Below are positions 45,335 to 54,022 of a stretch of DNA of 64,000 nucleotides, piece by piece. The DNA lies in NCBI GenBank assembly GCA_016709025.1, contig JADJEQ010000001.1, positions 62,001-126,000 on the forward strand, written 5' to 3'. Position numbers and translations under genes: made by a program. Origin of the DNA: Bacteroidales bacterium. Its GTDB lineage: Bacteria > Bacteroidota > Bacteroidia > Bacteroidales > Lentimicrobiaceae. The first letter of the stretch is position 1. Every line of letters begins with the position of its first letter. Below the pieces are notes generated by a model. It was given only the letters and a program-made list of their open reading frames with translations. It did not search any database and was not told where the DNA came from.

Positions 45335-45442
45335 AACCTTTACCTCAACCACAACCTTAACCGTAACCTTAACCTTAACCTTAACCTTAACCTTAACCTC
45401 AACCTTAACCTCAACCTTAACCTCAACCTCAGCCTCAACCTT
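45335..45442. repeat. Hexanucleotide array, unit AACCTT
   Basis: Eighteen units of period 6, mostly AACCTT with AACCTC variants, form a 108-bp array. A period-8 run of ATTCCATC-type units lies just before it (about 45296-45330). The array ends 42 bases before the gldA -7 box. Confidence 0.95.
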
Positions 45443-45484
45443 CATCTGCTTTAACTAAAAACTCTCAACAAACTTTTTGTTTCC

Positions 45485-45492
45485 TACCTTTG
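45485..45492 (+). promoter_or_regulatory. Promoter -7 box of gldA
   Basis: TACCTTTG lies 30 bases before the gldA ATG at 45522. The -33 position falls close behind the hexanucleotide array. Confidence 0.7.
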
Positions 45493-45521
45493 CACAACTT
45501 CTAAAACCATTGCCTTTTCAA

Positions 45522-46433
45522 ATGTCCATTATCGTTAGTAACATCAGCAAACAATTCGGGCGGCAACTGGCCCTCGATCAGGTATCGTTCAGTATTCAGC
45601 CGGGTGAAATCGTCGGGCTTCTCGGACCCAATGGAGCCGGTAAATCGACGATGATGAAAATCATCACCTGCTTTATTCCACCCTCATCGGGCGAGGTCAG
45701 CGTTCATGGGTTCGATATCCGGGAGCAATCGCTCGAAGTACGCAGGAAAGTAGGCTACCTTCCTGAAAACAATCCTCTGTACACCGATATGTATATTAAG
45801 GAGTACCTTGAATTCGTTGCCGGAATTCATGAACTGGGAAAAAGTACATCGAAACGGGTTGAAGAAATGATGGATATAACCGGACTCATGCCCGAAAAGG
45901 GAAAGAAAATAGGAGCCCTTTCGAAAGGTTACCGTCAAAGGGTCGGACTGGCTCAGGCTATGATCCACAATCCTGAGGTATTGATCCTCGATGAACCTAC
46001 TTCCGGACTGGATCCAAACCAGCTGGTTGAAATCCGCAACCTGATTTCGGAAATCGGCAAACAGAAAACCATTATGCTGTCCACGCATATTCTTCAGGAA
46101 GTCGAAGCCATCTGTAGCCGGGCCATCATCATCAATCAGGGCAAAATAGTAGCCGACGACAGCACCGGCCATCTGTTGAGCAACGCAGCCGGCAGTGAAC
46201 AGGTGATGGTAGAATTTGACCGTGATGTGAAGCTTTCTGATCTTAAAACCATCAAAGGCGTATTAAATGTAAAGAAGGTATCCGGTTTCACCTGGCTGGT
46301 GGAATCGGGCAAAGACCTCGATGTACGACAGGAAATATTCAGATTTGCCGTTGATAATGGGTTAACAGTGCTCTCAATGCAAAAGCAAAGCAACAGCCTT
46401 GAAGATGTATTTCAGAAACTGACCCGGAAATAG
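45522..46433 (+). CDS. gldA: Gliding-motility-type ABC transporter ATPase GldA
   Basis: The 303-residue ABC ATPase has Walker A GPNGAGKST (about residues 36-44), Q-loop YLPENNPLY, signature LSKGYRQRV, Walker B VLILDEPTSGLD and the H-loop STHIL. A C-terminal domain (about 220-303) carries the terminal block NSLEDVFQKLTRK, characteristic of GldA and related exporters. In gliding Bacteroidota GldA works with permeases GldF and GldG, absent here, and homologues occur in non-gliders. ATG at 45522 is chosen because the TACCTTTG promoter would lie inside any longer reading. Confidence 0.85.
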   Translation: MSIIVSNISKQFGRQLALDQVSFSIQPGEIVGLLGPNGAGKSTMMKIITCFIPPSSGEVSVHGFDIREQSLEVRRKVGYLPENNPLYTDMYIKEYLEFVAGIHELGKSTSKRVEEMMDITGLMPEKGKKIGALSKGYRQRVGLAQAMIHNPEVLILDEPTSGLDPNQLVEIRNLISEIGKQKTIMLSTHILQEVEAICSRAIIINQGKIVADDSTGHLLSNAAGSEQVMVEFDRDVKLSDLKTIKGVLNVKKVSGFTWLVESGKDLDVRQEIFRFAVDNGLTVLSMQKQSNSLEDVFQKLTRK

Positions 46434-46439
46434 AATTTC

Positions 46440-47055
46440 GGATTGCTGATTTCGGATTGCTGATTGATATTAAATCGGGTAACAGAGAGGAATTCAATTT
46501 CCAATTTCCAATTTCCAAAAATCCAGAGACTCTGATGGCAATAACCATCATTCCACCATTCCAATGGAACAAGTTCAAAGTCTAAAGTCCAAAGTTTAAA
46601 GTAAGATTGGATTTTAATATTAAGCCTGAAAAGTTACCCTCAACCCCTAAATACCGCACTGATCAATTGGTCATTTTCCATCATTCCATTGTTCCAGTCT
46701 TCCACATTCCACAATCCGACCCGGAGCGAAGCGGAGTTCAGCGAAGCTAAATCTGAAATTTGCTAATCCGCTATTTTGCTAATCTGCTCATCTGCAAATT
46801 TGATAATCAACGAATCCGGACCGGAGGGAAGCGAAGTTCGCCGTAGGTAAATCCGAAATCCGAAATCCGAAATCCGAAATCCGAACCGGAGCGAAGCAGA
46901 ATTCAGCGAAGCTAAATCCGAAACCATTCTAATCCTAATTTGTAATCCGCTAATCTGCTAATCATTGCTAATCAACGAATCCGAACCGAGCGAGCGGAGT
47001 TTATTGAAGTTAAATCCGAAATCCGCAATCCGAAATCCGAAATCCGAAATCCAAA
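46440..47055. repeat. Gene-free block of short-period arrays and dispersed 35-nt units
   Basis: No gene is visible. Reading left to right: TTCGGAT/TGCTGAT period-14 (46437-46467), TCCAATT period-7 (about 46492-46520), AAGTCCA-type period-7 (46570-46605), GCTAATCT-type period-8 (about 46755-46795), two AATCCGA period-7 arrays (46851-46885 and 47012-47055), and four copies of the dispersed unit CCGGAGCGAAGCGGAGTTCA (46721, 46821, 46886 and 46985). The last array ends 12 bases before the metK -7 box. Confidence 0.88.
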
Positions 47056-47067
47056 ATAAAAAATTAC

Positions 47068-47075
47068 TACCTTTG
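47068..47075 (+). promoter_or_regulatory. Promoter -7 box of metK
   Basis: TACCTTTG lies about 130 bases before the metK start and about 20 bases before the candidate riboswitch. Its -33 position falls inside the AATCCGA array. Confidence 0.7.
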
Positions 47076-47094
47076 CCGCACCGGTTTCGGCCGC

Positions 47095-47145
47095 GATGGA
47101 AAAATTTGATTGATTGCAACCATTTAAAAAAATGCTAAAGCAATT
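47095..47145 (+). promoter_or_regulatory. Candidate SAM-II riboswitch in the metK leader
   Basis: The region has the parts and order of the SAM-II (SAM-alpha) class: a first stem GATGG/CCATT (47095-47099 with 47120-47124), a U-rich loop TTTGATTGATTGCAA, an A-rich strand, and the conserved tail AAATGCTAAAG (47130-47140). ATTT (47104-47107) can pair with AAAT (47130-47133) as the pseudoknot helix. SAM-II controls methionine and SAM genes, mainly in alphaproteobacteria and Bacteroidota, which fits metK downstream. I compared with the class from memory, not by a covariance search. Confidence 0.65.
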
Positions 47146-47204
47146 CCTGCCATTGATCATCCTTTCCGCTTAACCAATTTATTATAACACTAAAATTTGC
47201 TGAA

Positions 47205-48533
47205 ATGGCATACCTGTTTACTTCAGAATCCGTATCGGAAGGGCATCCCGACAAAGTAGCCGACCAGATCTCCGATGCATTGCTGGATGAATTCCTGAGA
47301 TTTGACCCCAACTCAAAAGTTGCCTGTGAAACACTGGTAACCACCGGACTAACTGTATGTAGTGGAGAAGTACGCACCGAAGGTTATGTAGATCTGCACA
47401 AAGTAGTCCGCAAGACCATTGCCGACATCGGCTATACAAAAAATGAATACAGGTTCGAGGGCGAATCCTGTGGCATCATCTCTACCATTCACGAACAATC
47501 ACAGGATATCAACCGTGGTGTTGTTCGCGAAAATCCGGAAGACCAGGGTGCCGGTGACCAGGGAATGATGTTTGGATATGCCACCCGCGACATGGAGAAC
47601 CTGATGCCCATGCCCATCGAACTGGCGCATATCCTGCTTCAGAAACTTGCCGAAATCCGTAAGGAAGGCAAGGTAATGACCTACCTCAGGCCGGATGCAA
47701 AATCGCAGGTTACCATCGAATATGACGACAACAACCGTCCGGTTAGAATTGATACGATTGTAATTTCGACCCAACACGATGATTTTGCCGATAAATCGTT
47801 GCCCGAAGAAGAAGGCGACGAACTGATGCGTCTAAAGATAGAACAGGATGTCCGTGAGATCCTGATTCCTAAAGCCATTGCTGATTTGCCGGAACGGGTT
47901 AAAAAGCTGTTTGAGGATCATTTCACCCTGCATGTAAATCCTACCGGAAAATTTGTAATCGGTGGACCTCACGGAGACACAGGCTTGACCGGCCGTAAAA
48001 TTATTGTTGATACCTACGGTGGCAAAGGAGCTCATGGTGGTGGTGCTTTTTCAGGGAAAGACCCTTCAAAGGTTGACCGTTCAGCCGCTTATGCAGCAAG
48101 GCACATTGCTAAAAACCTTGTAGCTGCAGGAGTGGCCGATGAAGTACTGGTGCAGGTTGCTTATGCCATCGGCATTGCCCGTCCGGTTGGCTTGTATGTG
48201 AATACCTATGGGACTGCTCACGTGAAAGATACCAACGGAATAACTTTAACCGATGGTGCCATTTCAAAAATAGTAGATGAGATTTTCGATATGCGGCCGT
48301 ATGCCATTGTTAACAGGTTTGGCTTGAGAAATCCGATTTACGGACCAACTGCAAGCTATGGCCATTTTGGACGTGAAGCGCGTACCGAGGAGGTGGAGGT
48401 TTATTTCTCAAATGGCGATACCTACGATAGAGTAGAGAATGGTAAAATCCACCATTATAAAAAAGTAAAGCTTTTTGACTGGGAAGAAACAGAAAATTAT
48501 AGTCAAAAGATAAAGGCTGCGTTTGGAATTTAG
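47205..48533 (+). CDS. metK: S-adenosylmethionine synthase MetK
   Basis: The 442-residue protein has all three MetK blocks: SESVSEGHPDKVADQISDA (residues 7-25), GAGDQGMMFGYA (about 111-122) and GGGAFSGKDPSKVDRSAAY (about 277-295). It makes SAM from methionine and ATP. It is slightly longer than the 384-residue E. coli enzyme. The leader carries the candidate SAM-II riboswitch, which would give feedback control by the product. Confidence 0.97.
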   Translation: MAYLFTSESVSEGHPDKVADQISDALLDEFLRFDPNSKVACETLVTTGLTVCSGEVRTEGYVDLHKVVRKTIADIGYTKNEYRFEGESCGIISTIHEQSQDINRGVVRENPEDQGAGDQGMMFGYATRDMENLMPMPIELAHILLQKLAEIRKEGKVMTYLRPDAKSQVTIEYDDNNRPVRIDTIVISTQHDDFADKSLPEEEGDELMRLKIEQDVREILIPKAIADLPERVKKLFEDHFTLHVNPTGKFVIGGPHGDTGLTGRKIIVDTYGGKGAHGGGAFSGKDPSKVDRSAAYAARHIAKNLVAAGVADEVLVQVAYAIGIARPVGLYVNTYGTAHVKDTNGITLTDGAISKIVDEIFDMRPYAIVNRFGLRNPIYGPTASYGHFGREARTEEVEVYFSNGDTYDRVENGKIHHYKKVKLFDWEETENYSQKIKAAFGI

Positions 48534-48560
48534 TTTCAAAAGTGGAGTATTCAATGAATT

Positions 48561-48598
48561 AAGAAATGGCCGTAGTTATCTGACTGCGGCCATTTCTT
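48561..48598. terminator. Hairpin after metK
   Basis: A 12-bp stem (AAGAAATGGCCG with CGGCCATTTCTT) lies 27 bases after the metK stop, with a weak T-rich end. It is probably a terminator or mRNA 3' stabiliser. Confidence 0.55.
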
Positions 48599-48660
48599 AT
48601 AGATGTAGAAGTAGAGAGTTTGGTTTATTGAGCTAGAGTTGGATCAGAAAATCCGGAAAT

Positions 48661-48691
48661 AAAAAAGCCCCGGTGCTGCCGGGGCTTTTTT
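48661..48691. terminator. Bidirectional terminator between metK and the T9SS gene
   Basis: GCCCCGG pairs with CCGGGGC around a five-base loop, flanked by six A and seven T, so it works on either strand. It closes the minus-strand T9SS gene and can also stop metK transcripts. Confidence 0.92.
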
Positions 48692-48737
48692 TACATTAAG
48701 TTAAACAAGTATTCCAAGTAGTCCAAGTTTTGAGTAA

Positions 48738-49877
48738 TTAACGCTTAACAACGAATTTTCGTGTGGTAGTAGCAGAATTATTTATCATCAGAGAGTAAAA
48801 GTAGATTCCGTTTTTGAGGCTGCTTACATTCAGTGAAGCTTTTCCCTCAGTTTTTTCAAGAGCTATCTCTTCAATAACCGTGCCGAGAAGGTTCGTGACC
48901 TTTATTTCTGCATTTTTTGCTGAAGCAGGCAAATTATAATCGAAATTAACATTGCCTGAAGCCGGGTTTGGATAGGCATTGGAGATTTCAGGGGTGTTTA
49001 TCACAACATCACCAATGCCGACATAACCAACTGTGAAGTTTACGACAAAGGATAATGTATCATTTGGATTATCGACATTGTAAACTGTGAATCGAACCCT
49101 GGACGAACCTTGCACCCCACCATGGACATAATCCCCACGAAAGCTGTTATCGGTAGCTCCGCTTGCAAGTAACACTGCCTCAGGAGTGTCAAAAACAAAA
49201 GGCGGATAGCATGACGGGCCCCAGCATATGTTGGAAGAGGTATTCGCCAACAGATTGAGGTCATATTTCCGCACCTTTATTGAAACGGGAATTGTATTGA
49301 TATTTTTTACCAGGGCCGAGATTTCAGCCGGATCGTGGGCAGGCTCATACAAGGCATTTATTTCCTGGTTATTTACCAGAGCAGCGCTACCATCGTTATA
49401 GGTTATTTCGAATGAATGATCGGCGATAACAGCGATGGTATAGTTTACAATAACCCAGGATGAATCTGCCGGATTGTTGATGTCATAAAAGGAATACAAA
49501 ATCCTTGATGTACCGGTATTACCGCCATGTGTATAATCACCCCGGAAAGAACTGTTACTGGCTCCCGGATCGATTCTCACCGACTCCGGACTATCGTAAA
49601 CAAACGGAGGATAACAGGATGTACCCCAGCAAAAATTGGCGTTGGTACCCGTAACCAAAGACAGATCGGTTCTTTTAACCTTTACATCCATCCCGTTTCC
49701 GCTGTTGTTGGAAACAACGAGTGAAAGTTCTACCGGATCGTGGTCGGGGGTGTTGAGTACAGTGACCTCAGAGCCGCTGGCTATAGAATTTTCACCCTGG
49801 TATAGCCACAGCGATTGAGCCTGAAGCCCGATTGTAAGGATTAACAGTACGAAGAGAGAGAGTATTATTTTTTTCAT
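48738..49877 (-). CDS. T9SS-secreted protein with two copies of a CWGxSCYPPF domain
   Basis: The 379-residue protein has a signal peptide (about residues 1-20, ending LQAQ), two related beta-rich domains of about 130 residues (about 21-150 and 155-280), and a T9SS type A sorting domain (about 300-379, NAYPNPASGNVNFDY to TRKFVVKR). Each domain contains a CWG-x-SCYPPFV motif whose two Cys may form a disulfide, then SFRGDY-x-HGG. I do not recognise the domain. Expected at the cell surface. Confidence 0.85.
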   Translation of the reverse strand: MKKIILSLFVLLILTIGLQAQSLWLYQGENSIASGSEVTVLNTPDHDPVELSLVVSNNSGNGMDVKVKRTDLSLVTGTNANFCWGTSCYPPFVYDSPESVRIDPGASNSSFRGDYTHGGNTGTSRILYSFYDINNPADSSWVIVNYTIAVIADHSFEITYNDGSAALVNNQEINALYEPAHDPAEISALVKNINTIPVSIKVRKYDLNLLANTSSNICWGPSCYPPFVFDTPEAVLLASGATDNSFRGDYVHGGVQGSSRVRFTVYNVDNPNDTLSFVVNFTVGYVGIGDVVINTPEISNAYPNPASGNVNFDYNLPASAKNAEIKVTNLLGTVIEEIALEKTEGKASLNVSSLKNGIYFYSLMINNSATTTRKFVVKR

Positions 49878-50147
49878 GACAATCAGGTTTTGATGACAAT
49901 AATTAGTATCAAATATTATGCTAAAAGTAACCGGTAATCAGGAAAAAACTTAACAAATGTTAAAAAAACAACTGAAAATAAAGAATATGCAAAAATGTCA
50001 CAATCAATATTTTCGGCAAAACTAAATATTAAAAGGAAAGCATCGGTTGAATTCTTTGAAATTTTTTTTAAAAACTTTTCAACACTTGATTTCGGTTTTA
50101 AAAAATGCTGATCTTTGCAACAAAGACATCTTCCTAAAACGCACATT
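49878..50147. other. AT-rich divergent promoter region
   Basis: These 270 bases separate two divergent T9SS genes. The region is strongly A+T-rich and holds CTTTGC-type sequence near 50113 (plus strand). I see no complete TTTG-N19-TAnnTTTG promoter and no gene. Confidence 0.35.
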
Positions 50148-51821
50148 ATGAAAAAAATAGCACTCAGCATCCTGTTGATAAGTCTGACTATATCGGGCTT
50201 TAGCCAATCTCAAAGGCTTGTTTTGCTTGAACATTTTACCCAGGCCAGCTGCGGCCCTTGCGCAGGTGTAAACCCGGGACTTCATACGTTGTTGGTAGCA
50301 AATCCCACTAAACTTACTTCAATAATGTATCATACGAGCTGGCCCGGATATGATCCGATGTATAACCACAACACCGTGGATGCCGCGGCGAGGACTTCCT
50401 ATTATGGGGTTACCAGTGTTCCGAATTCGGTACTGGATGGCAATTACTACAACGGTCACCCGAGCGGCTGGAATATCAACACCGTGAATCTTCGTTATGC
50501 TGTTCCTTCGCCTTTGAACATTACATTAAATCAGCAACTCTCAGCCGGTAACGACACCCTTTTTGTAACCATGCTGATTGAAGCGACTGCTGATGTAACC
50601 GGACCGATTTCAGCGTATATGGCGGTTATTGAAAAGCACATTCATTTTAATACTGCGCCAGGCAGCAATGGGGAAAAGGATTTTTACAATGTGATGAAGA
50701 AACTATTGCCTACCAAAACAGGGATATCGTTGCCAACCCCTATGAGTACCGGTGATTATGTAATCCTGCAGTCATACTGGGTACTGGCCAATGTTTATAC
50801 CATCAGTGAACTGAGTGTAATAGGCTTTGTTCAGAACCCCACTACCAAAGAGGTTCATCAATCGGCCAACCTTTCACTCACACCGCTGACAGCCATCCAC
50901 GACAATGACGTGGAACTGACTTCTTTTACCAATATGATTGACAAGTATTGTGAAACCGCCTTCAGTCCGAAAATCGCCATCCGCAACAACGGAAACAGCC
51001 CGCTCACCAGCCTTGACATTAAATACAGGGTGAATGATGGTGAACTGATGAGCTATAGCTGGACAGGCAATCTTCCATTCCTGGGCAAAACTGAGATTGA
51101 ACTTCCTGAAGTTACTTATGATCTACTGGCGGCCAATACCTTAACGGTATATGCCGATCAGGTGAACCAGGGTGACGATGAGTATTTCAAAAACGATACC
51201 CTTGTCCATAGTTTCTTACCCGCTTTGCAGGCATCGAGAAACGTACAGGTAAAAATCAGAACCGACAATTCCCCTGAAGAGGTTACCTGGGAGATCGTCA
51301 GCAGCACCGGAGAAATCGTGTTTGCAGGTGGCCCTTACCCGGAAGCAGGTGTGGTATATACCGAAGAATCGGTTCTTCCTTACGATGACTGCTATGAATT
51401 CAGGGTTTACGATACCGGCGGAAACGGGCTGTGCTGCGGCAACGGTACCGGGTTTTACAGTCTGAAATCAGGTTCCACGACCATTGCACAGGGAACCCAG
51501 TTCGGTGACCTGGTCTTCGCCCAGTTTGATGTGGTAAGTGTTGGCCTTGAGAACAATCCGCTGGCAACCGGATTCAAGGTGTATCCCAATCCGGCCACAG
51601 GGCAGATATTTATTGAATATGCGGCAAATCTGAATAATACAGTTAAAATTAGTGTCAGCAACCAGATGGGACAAGTTGTTTATTTAACAGATGCAATAGC
51701 CCGTGACAATGGTAATCAGATACTGGAACTCAATACGAGTAATTGGAATCCAGGAATCTACATGGTCAGGTTTGAAAATGGCAATGAGGTCATCAGTAGG
51801 AAAGTAACTATAGTGAAATAA
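50148..51821 (+). CDS. T9SS-secreted Omp28-like protein with thioredoxin-like CGPC motif
   Basis: The 557-residue protein has a signal peptide (about residues 1-19, ending SGFSQ), then an Omp28/thioredoxin-like domain (about 20-260) with LLEHFTQASCGPCAGVNP, where CGPC is the redox motif, and YGVTSVPNSVLDG. Beta-rich domains follow, one with a CCGNGTG loop, then a T9SS type A sorting domain (about 480-557). The ATG at 50148 is chosen because it begins exactly at the signal peptide. Omp28-related proteins sit on the outer surface; whether the CGPC is redox-active here is unknown. Confidence 0.85.
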   Translation: MKKIALSILLISLTISGFSQSQRLVLLEHFTQASCGPCAGVNPGLHTLLVANPTKLTSIMYHTSWPGYDPMYNHNTVDAAARTSYYGVTSVPNSVLDGNYYNGHPSGWNINTVNLRYAVPSPLNITLNQQLSAGNDTLFVTMLIEATADVTGPISAYMAVIEKHIHFNTAPGSNGEKDFYNVMKKLLPTKTGISLPTPMSTGDYVILQSYWVLANVYTISELSVIGFVQNPTTKEVHQSANLSLTPLTAIHDNDVELTSFTNMIDKYCETAFSPKIAIRNNGNSPLTSLDIKYRVNDGELMSYSWTGNLPFLGKTEIELPEVTYDLLAANTLTVYADQVNQGDDEYFKNDTLVHSFLPALQASRNVQVKIRTDNSPEEVTWEIVSSTGEIVFAGGPYPEAGVVYTEESVLPYDDCYEFRVYDTGGNGLCCGNGTGFYSLKSGSTTIAQGTQFGDLVFAQFDVVSVGLENNPLATGFKVYPNPATGQIFIEYAANLNNTVKISVSNQMGQVVYLTDAIARDNGNQILELNTSNWNPGIYMVRFENGNEVISRKVTIVK

Positions 51822-51839
51822 ATTTTCCTGATTTTATTT

Positions 51840-51874
51840 AAAAACCCTCCGGTTGATATGACCGGAGGGTTTTT
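51840..51874 (+). terminator. Terminator after the Omp28-like gene
   Basis: CCCTCCGGT pairs with ACCGGAGGG around a seven-base loop, with A run and T run on either side (51840-51874). It is near-symmetric and could act in both directions. Confidence 0.93.
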
Positions 51875-51894
51875 ATTTTGGTAAATGGCCGTTT

Positions 51895-51942
51895 GCAGGC
51901 AGAGCCTGCCAACATAAAAAAGTCGGAGGTGGAGCTTCCGAC
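51895..51942. repeat. Two adjacent palindromes (REP-like element)
   Basis: GCAGGC-AGA-GCCTGC (51895-51909) and GTCGGA...TCCGAC (51922-51942) stand 12 bases apart in the 3' gap between the Omp28-like gene and hutU. Two clustered palindromes of this type resemble REP/BIME elements. There is no other copy that I found in the window. Confidence 0.5.
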
Positions 51943-51969
51943 GAACATCATTCGTTTAACTATTCAGGA

Positions 51970-53976
51970 TCAGAACAAACGATCAATGAGTTTTTCATCC
52001 GCGAAGTTTGGCAAGGTAACTTTAAGGAGAGGTTCGGCTTCCATGGCCCGTTTTATGGCAAAAATGGCTTCTTCGTTGCGGGCCCATGAACGGCGTGAAA
52101 TGCCATTGTTCACATCCCAGTGAAGCATTGAACGCAGTCGGCGGTCGCTGTCGGCACTGCCATCGAGCAACATGCCGAAGCCACCGTTGATGACTTCGCC
52201 CCAGCCTACGCCACCTCCATTGTGAATGGAAACCCAGGTGGCGCCGCGGAATGAATCCCCGATTACGTTTTGTATTGCCATATCAGCGGTAAAACTGCTG
52301 CCATCATATATATTGGAAGTTTCCCTAAAAGGCGAATCGGTTCCGGAAACATCGTGGTGATCGCGGCCCAGAACAACGGGAGCAGATATGATACCTGCAG
52401 CAATCGCCTTGTTGAACGCAGAAGCAATTTTGGTGCGGCCTTCACAGTCTGCATATAGAATGCGGGCCTGGGAACCAACCACGAGGCGGTTTTCCTTGGC
52501 GCCCCTGATCCATTTAATATTGTCCTTCATTTGCTGACTGATCTCAACCGGTGAAGTGGCAGAAATCTCTTCAAGCACTTCCATGGCAATCCGGTCGGTG
52601 GTGTCGAGGTCTTCCGGTTTGCCCGATGAGCAAACCCATCGAAAAGGGCCGAATCCATAATCGAAACACATGGGGCCCATGATATCCTGAACGTATGAAG
52701 GATAACGGAATTTTCCGCCTTCCTTAAAAATATCGGCCCCTGCCCTGCCCGACTCCAGCAGGAATGCGTTGCCATAATCGAAAAAGTACATGCCACGGGC
52801 GCTCAGGGTGTTCACGGCCGCCACATGACGGCGGAGGGTGGCCTGTACCTGTGCTTTGAATTCGTCAGGATTGTGAGCAATCAATTCATTGGACTGCTCG
52901 TATGTTAGTCCTGCAGGATAATAACCACCCGCCCATGGATTATGCAGCGATGTCTGATCTGAACCCATATCCACATGGATATTGCGCTCTGCAAGGCGTT
53001 CCCATAAATCAACTATATTGCCGAGATAGGCAATGGAGCGGGCTTTCTTTTCTGACTGATACCTTAATGCAAGATCAATCGCCGTATCAACCTTATCCGA
53101 GATTTCATCCACCCAGCCCTGGCTATGGCGTTTGTGTGCTGCATGCGGATTCACTTCGGCACAGATGGTCACTATGCCGGCAATATTCCCGGCTTTGGGC
53201 TGTGCACCGCTCATCCCGCCAAGGCCCGAGGTCACAAAAAGGCGGCCGGAGATGCCCTGTCCGTTTTTATCGATTTTGCGTCCGGCGTTCAGCACGGTAA
53301 TGGTAGTTCCGTGCACAATGCCCTGCGGACCAATGTACATATAGGATCCGGCAGTCATCTGGCCGTATTGTGAAACGCCCAGTGCATTGAATTTCTCCCA
53401 GTCGTCCGGTTTTGAATAGTTGGGAATCACCATTCCATTGGTAACCACCACCCGGGGCGCATCCTTATGTGAAGGATATAAACCCATCGGGTGGCCTGAA
53501 TACATCACCAGAGTCTGCTCATCCGTCATTTCCGAAAGATATTTCATGGTAAGCAGGTATTGAGCCCAGTTCTGAAACACAGCGCCATTACCGCCATAGG
53601 TAATCAGTTCATGCGGATGTTGTGCCACAGCCGGATCGAGGTTGTTCTGGATCATCAGCATAATACCGGCAGCCTGCTGCGATTTTGCGGGGTATTCACT
53701 GATCGGCCTGGCGTACATTTTATATTCCGGACGAAAACGGTACATATAAATACGCCCGTATTTCAGCAGCTCACCGGCAAACTCAGGAGCCAACACTGCA
53801 TGGTGTTCCGGTGCAAAATACCGGAGTGCATTGCGCAGGGCAAGTTTTTTTTCTTCCGGAGTCAGGATGTCTTTTCTCACAGGGGCATGACTGACAGCAC
53901 TATCAAGGGGCTTAGGTGCAGGCAGGATTTCAGGGATACCTGAAATGATTGACTTTTGAAAATCGGTGATTTGCAT
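51970..53976 (-). CDS. hutU: Urocanate hydratase
   Basis: The 668-residue protein matches the long urocanate hydratase of Bacteroidota. It has YGGNGAVFQNWAQY near residue 160, the NAD-binding glycine region SGLGGMSGAQPKAG, and FVSIHNGGGVGWGE near the C-terminus. It converts urocanate to imidazolonepropionate in histidine degradation. No other hut gene (hutH, hutI, ftcD) is in the window, so the pathway genes must lie elsewhere or be absent. The start at 53976 (MQITDFQKS) is chosen; the open frame continues 43 codons upstream but those are repeat-derived and unlike the family. Confidence 0.94.
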   Translation of the reverse strand: MQITDFQKSIISGIPEILPAPKPLDSAVSHAPVRKDILTPEEKKLALRNALRYFAPEHHAVLAPEFAGELLKYGRIYMYRFRPEYKMYARPISEYPAKSQQAAGIMLMIQNNLDPAVAQHPHELITYGGNGAVFQNWAQYLLTMKYLSEMTDEQTLVMYSGHPMGLYPSHKDAPRVVVTNGMVIPNYSKPDDWEKFNALGVSQYGQMTAGSYMYIGPQGIVHGTTITVLNAGRKIDKNGQGISGRLFVTSGLGGMSGAQPKAGNIAGIVTICAEVNPHAAHKRHSQGWVDEISDKVDTAIDLALRYQSEKKARSIAYLGNIVDLWERLAERNIHVDMGSDQTSLHNPWAGGYYPAGLTYEQSNELIAHNPDEFKAQVQATLRRHVAAVNTLSARGMYFFDYGNAFLLESGRAGADIFKEGGKFRYPSYVQDIMGPMCFDYGFGPFRWVCSSGKPEDLDTTDRIAMEVLEEISATSPVEISQQMKDNIKWIRGAKENRLVVGSQARILYADCEGRTKIASAFNKAIAAGIISAPVVLGRDHHDVSGTDSPFRETSNIYDGSSFTADMAIQNVIGDSFRGATWVSIHNGGGVGWGEVINGGFGMLLDGSADSDRRLRSMLHWDVNNGISRRSWARNEEAIFAIKRAMEAEPLLKVTLPNFADEKLIDRLF

Positions 53977-54014
53977 TGGATGATTGGTTATCGGTGGTTG
54001 GTTGAATCGCGAAA

Positions 54015-54022
54015 CAAAGGTA
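54015..54022 (-). promoter_or_regulatory. Promoter -7 box of hutU
   Basis: Minus-strand TACCTTTG lies 39 bases upstream of the hutU start. Its -33 position falls inside the GGATTGC/TGATTGC repeat run at 54041-54068, as at metK. Confidence 0.7.

Noticed and set aside
45335..45442. AACCTT array as a telomere-like or replicon end
   Set aside because: It lies inside a continuous stretch with ordinary genes on both sides.
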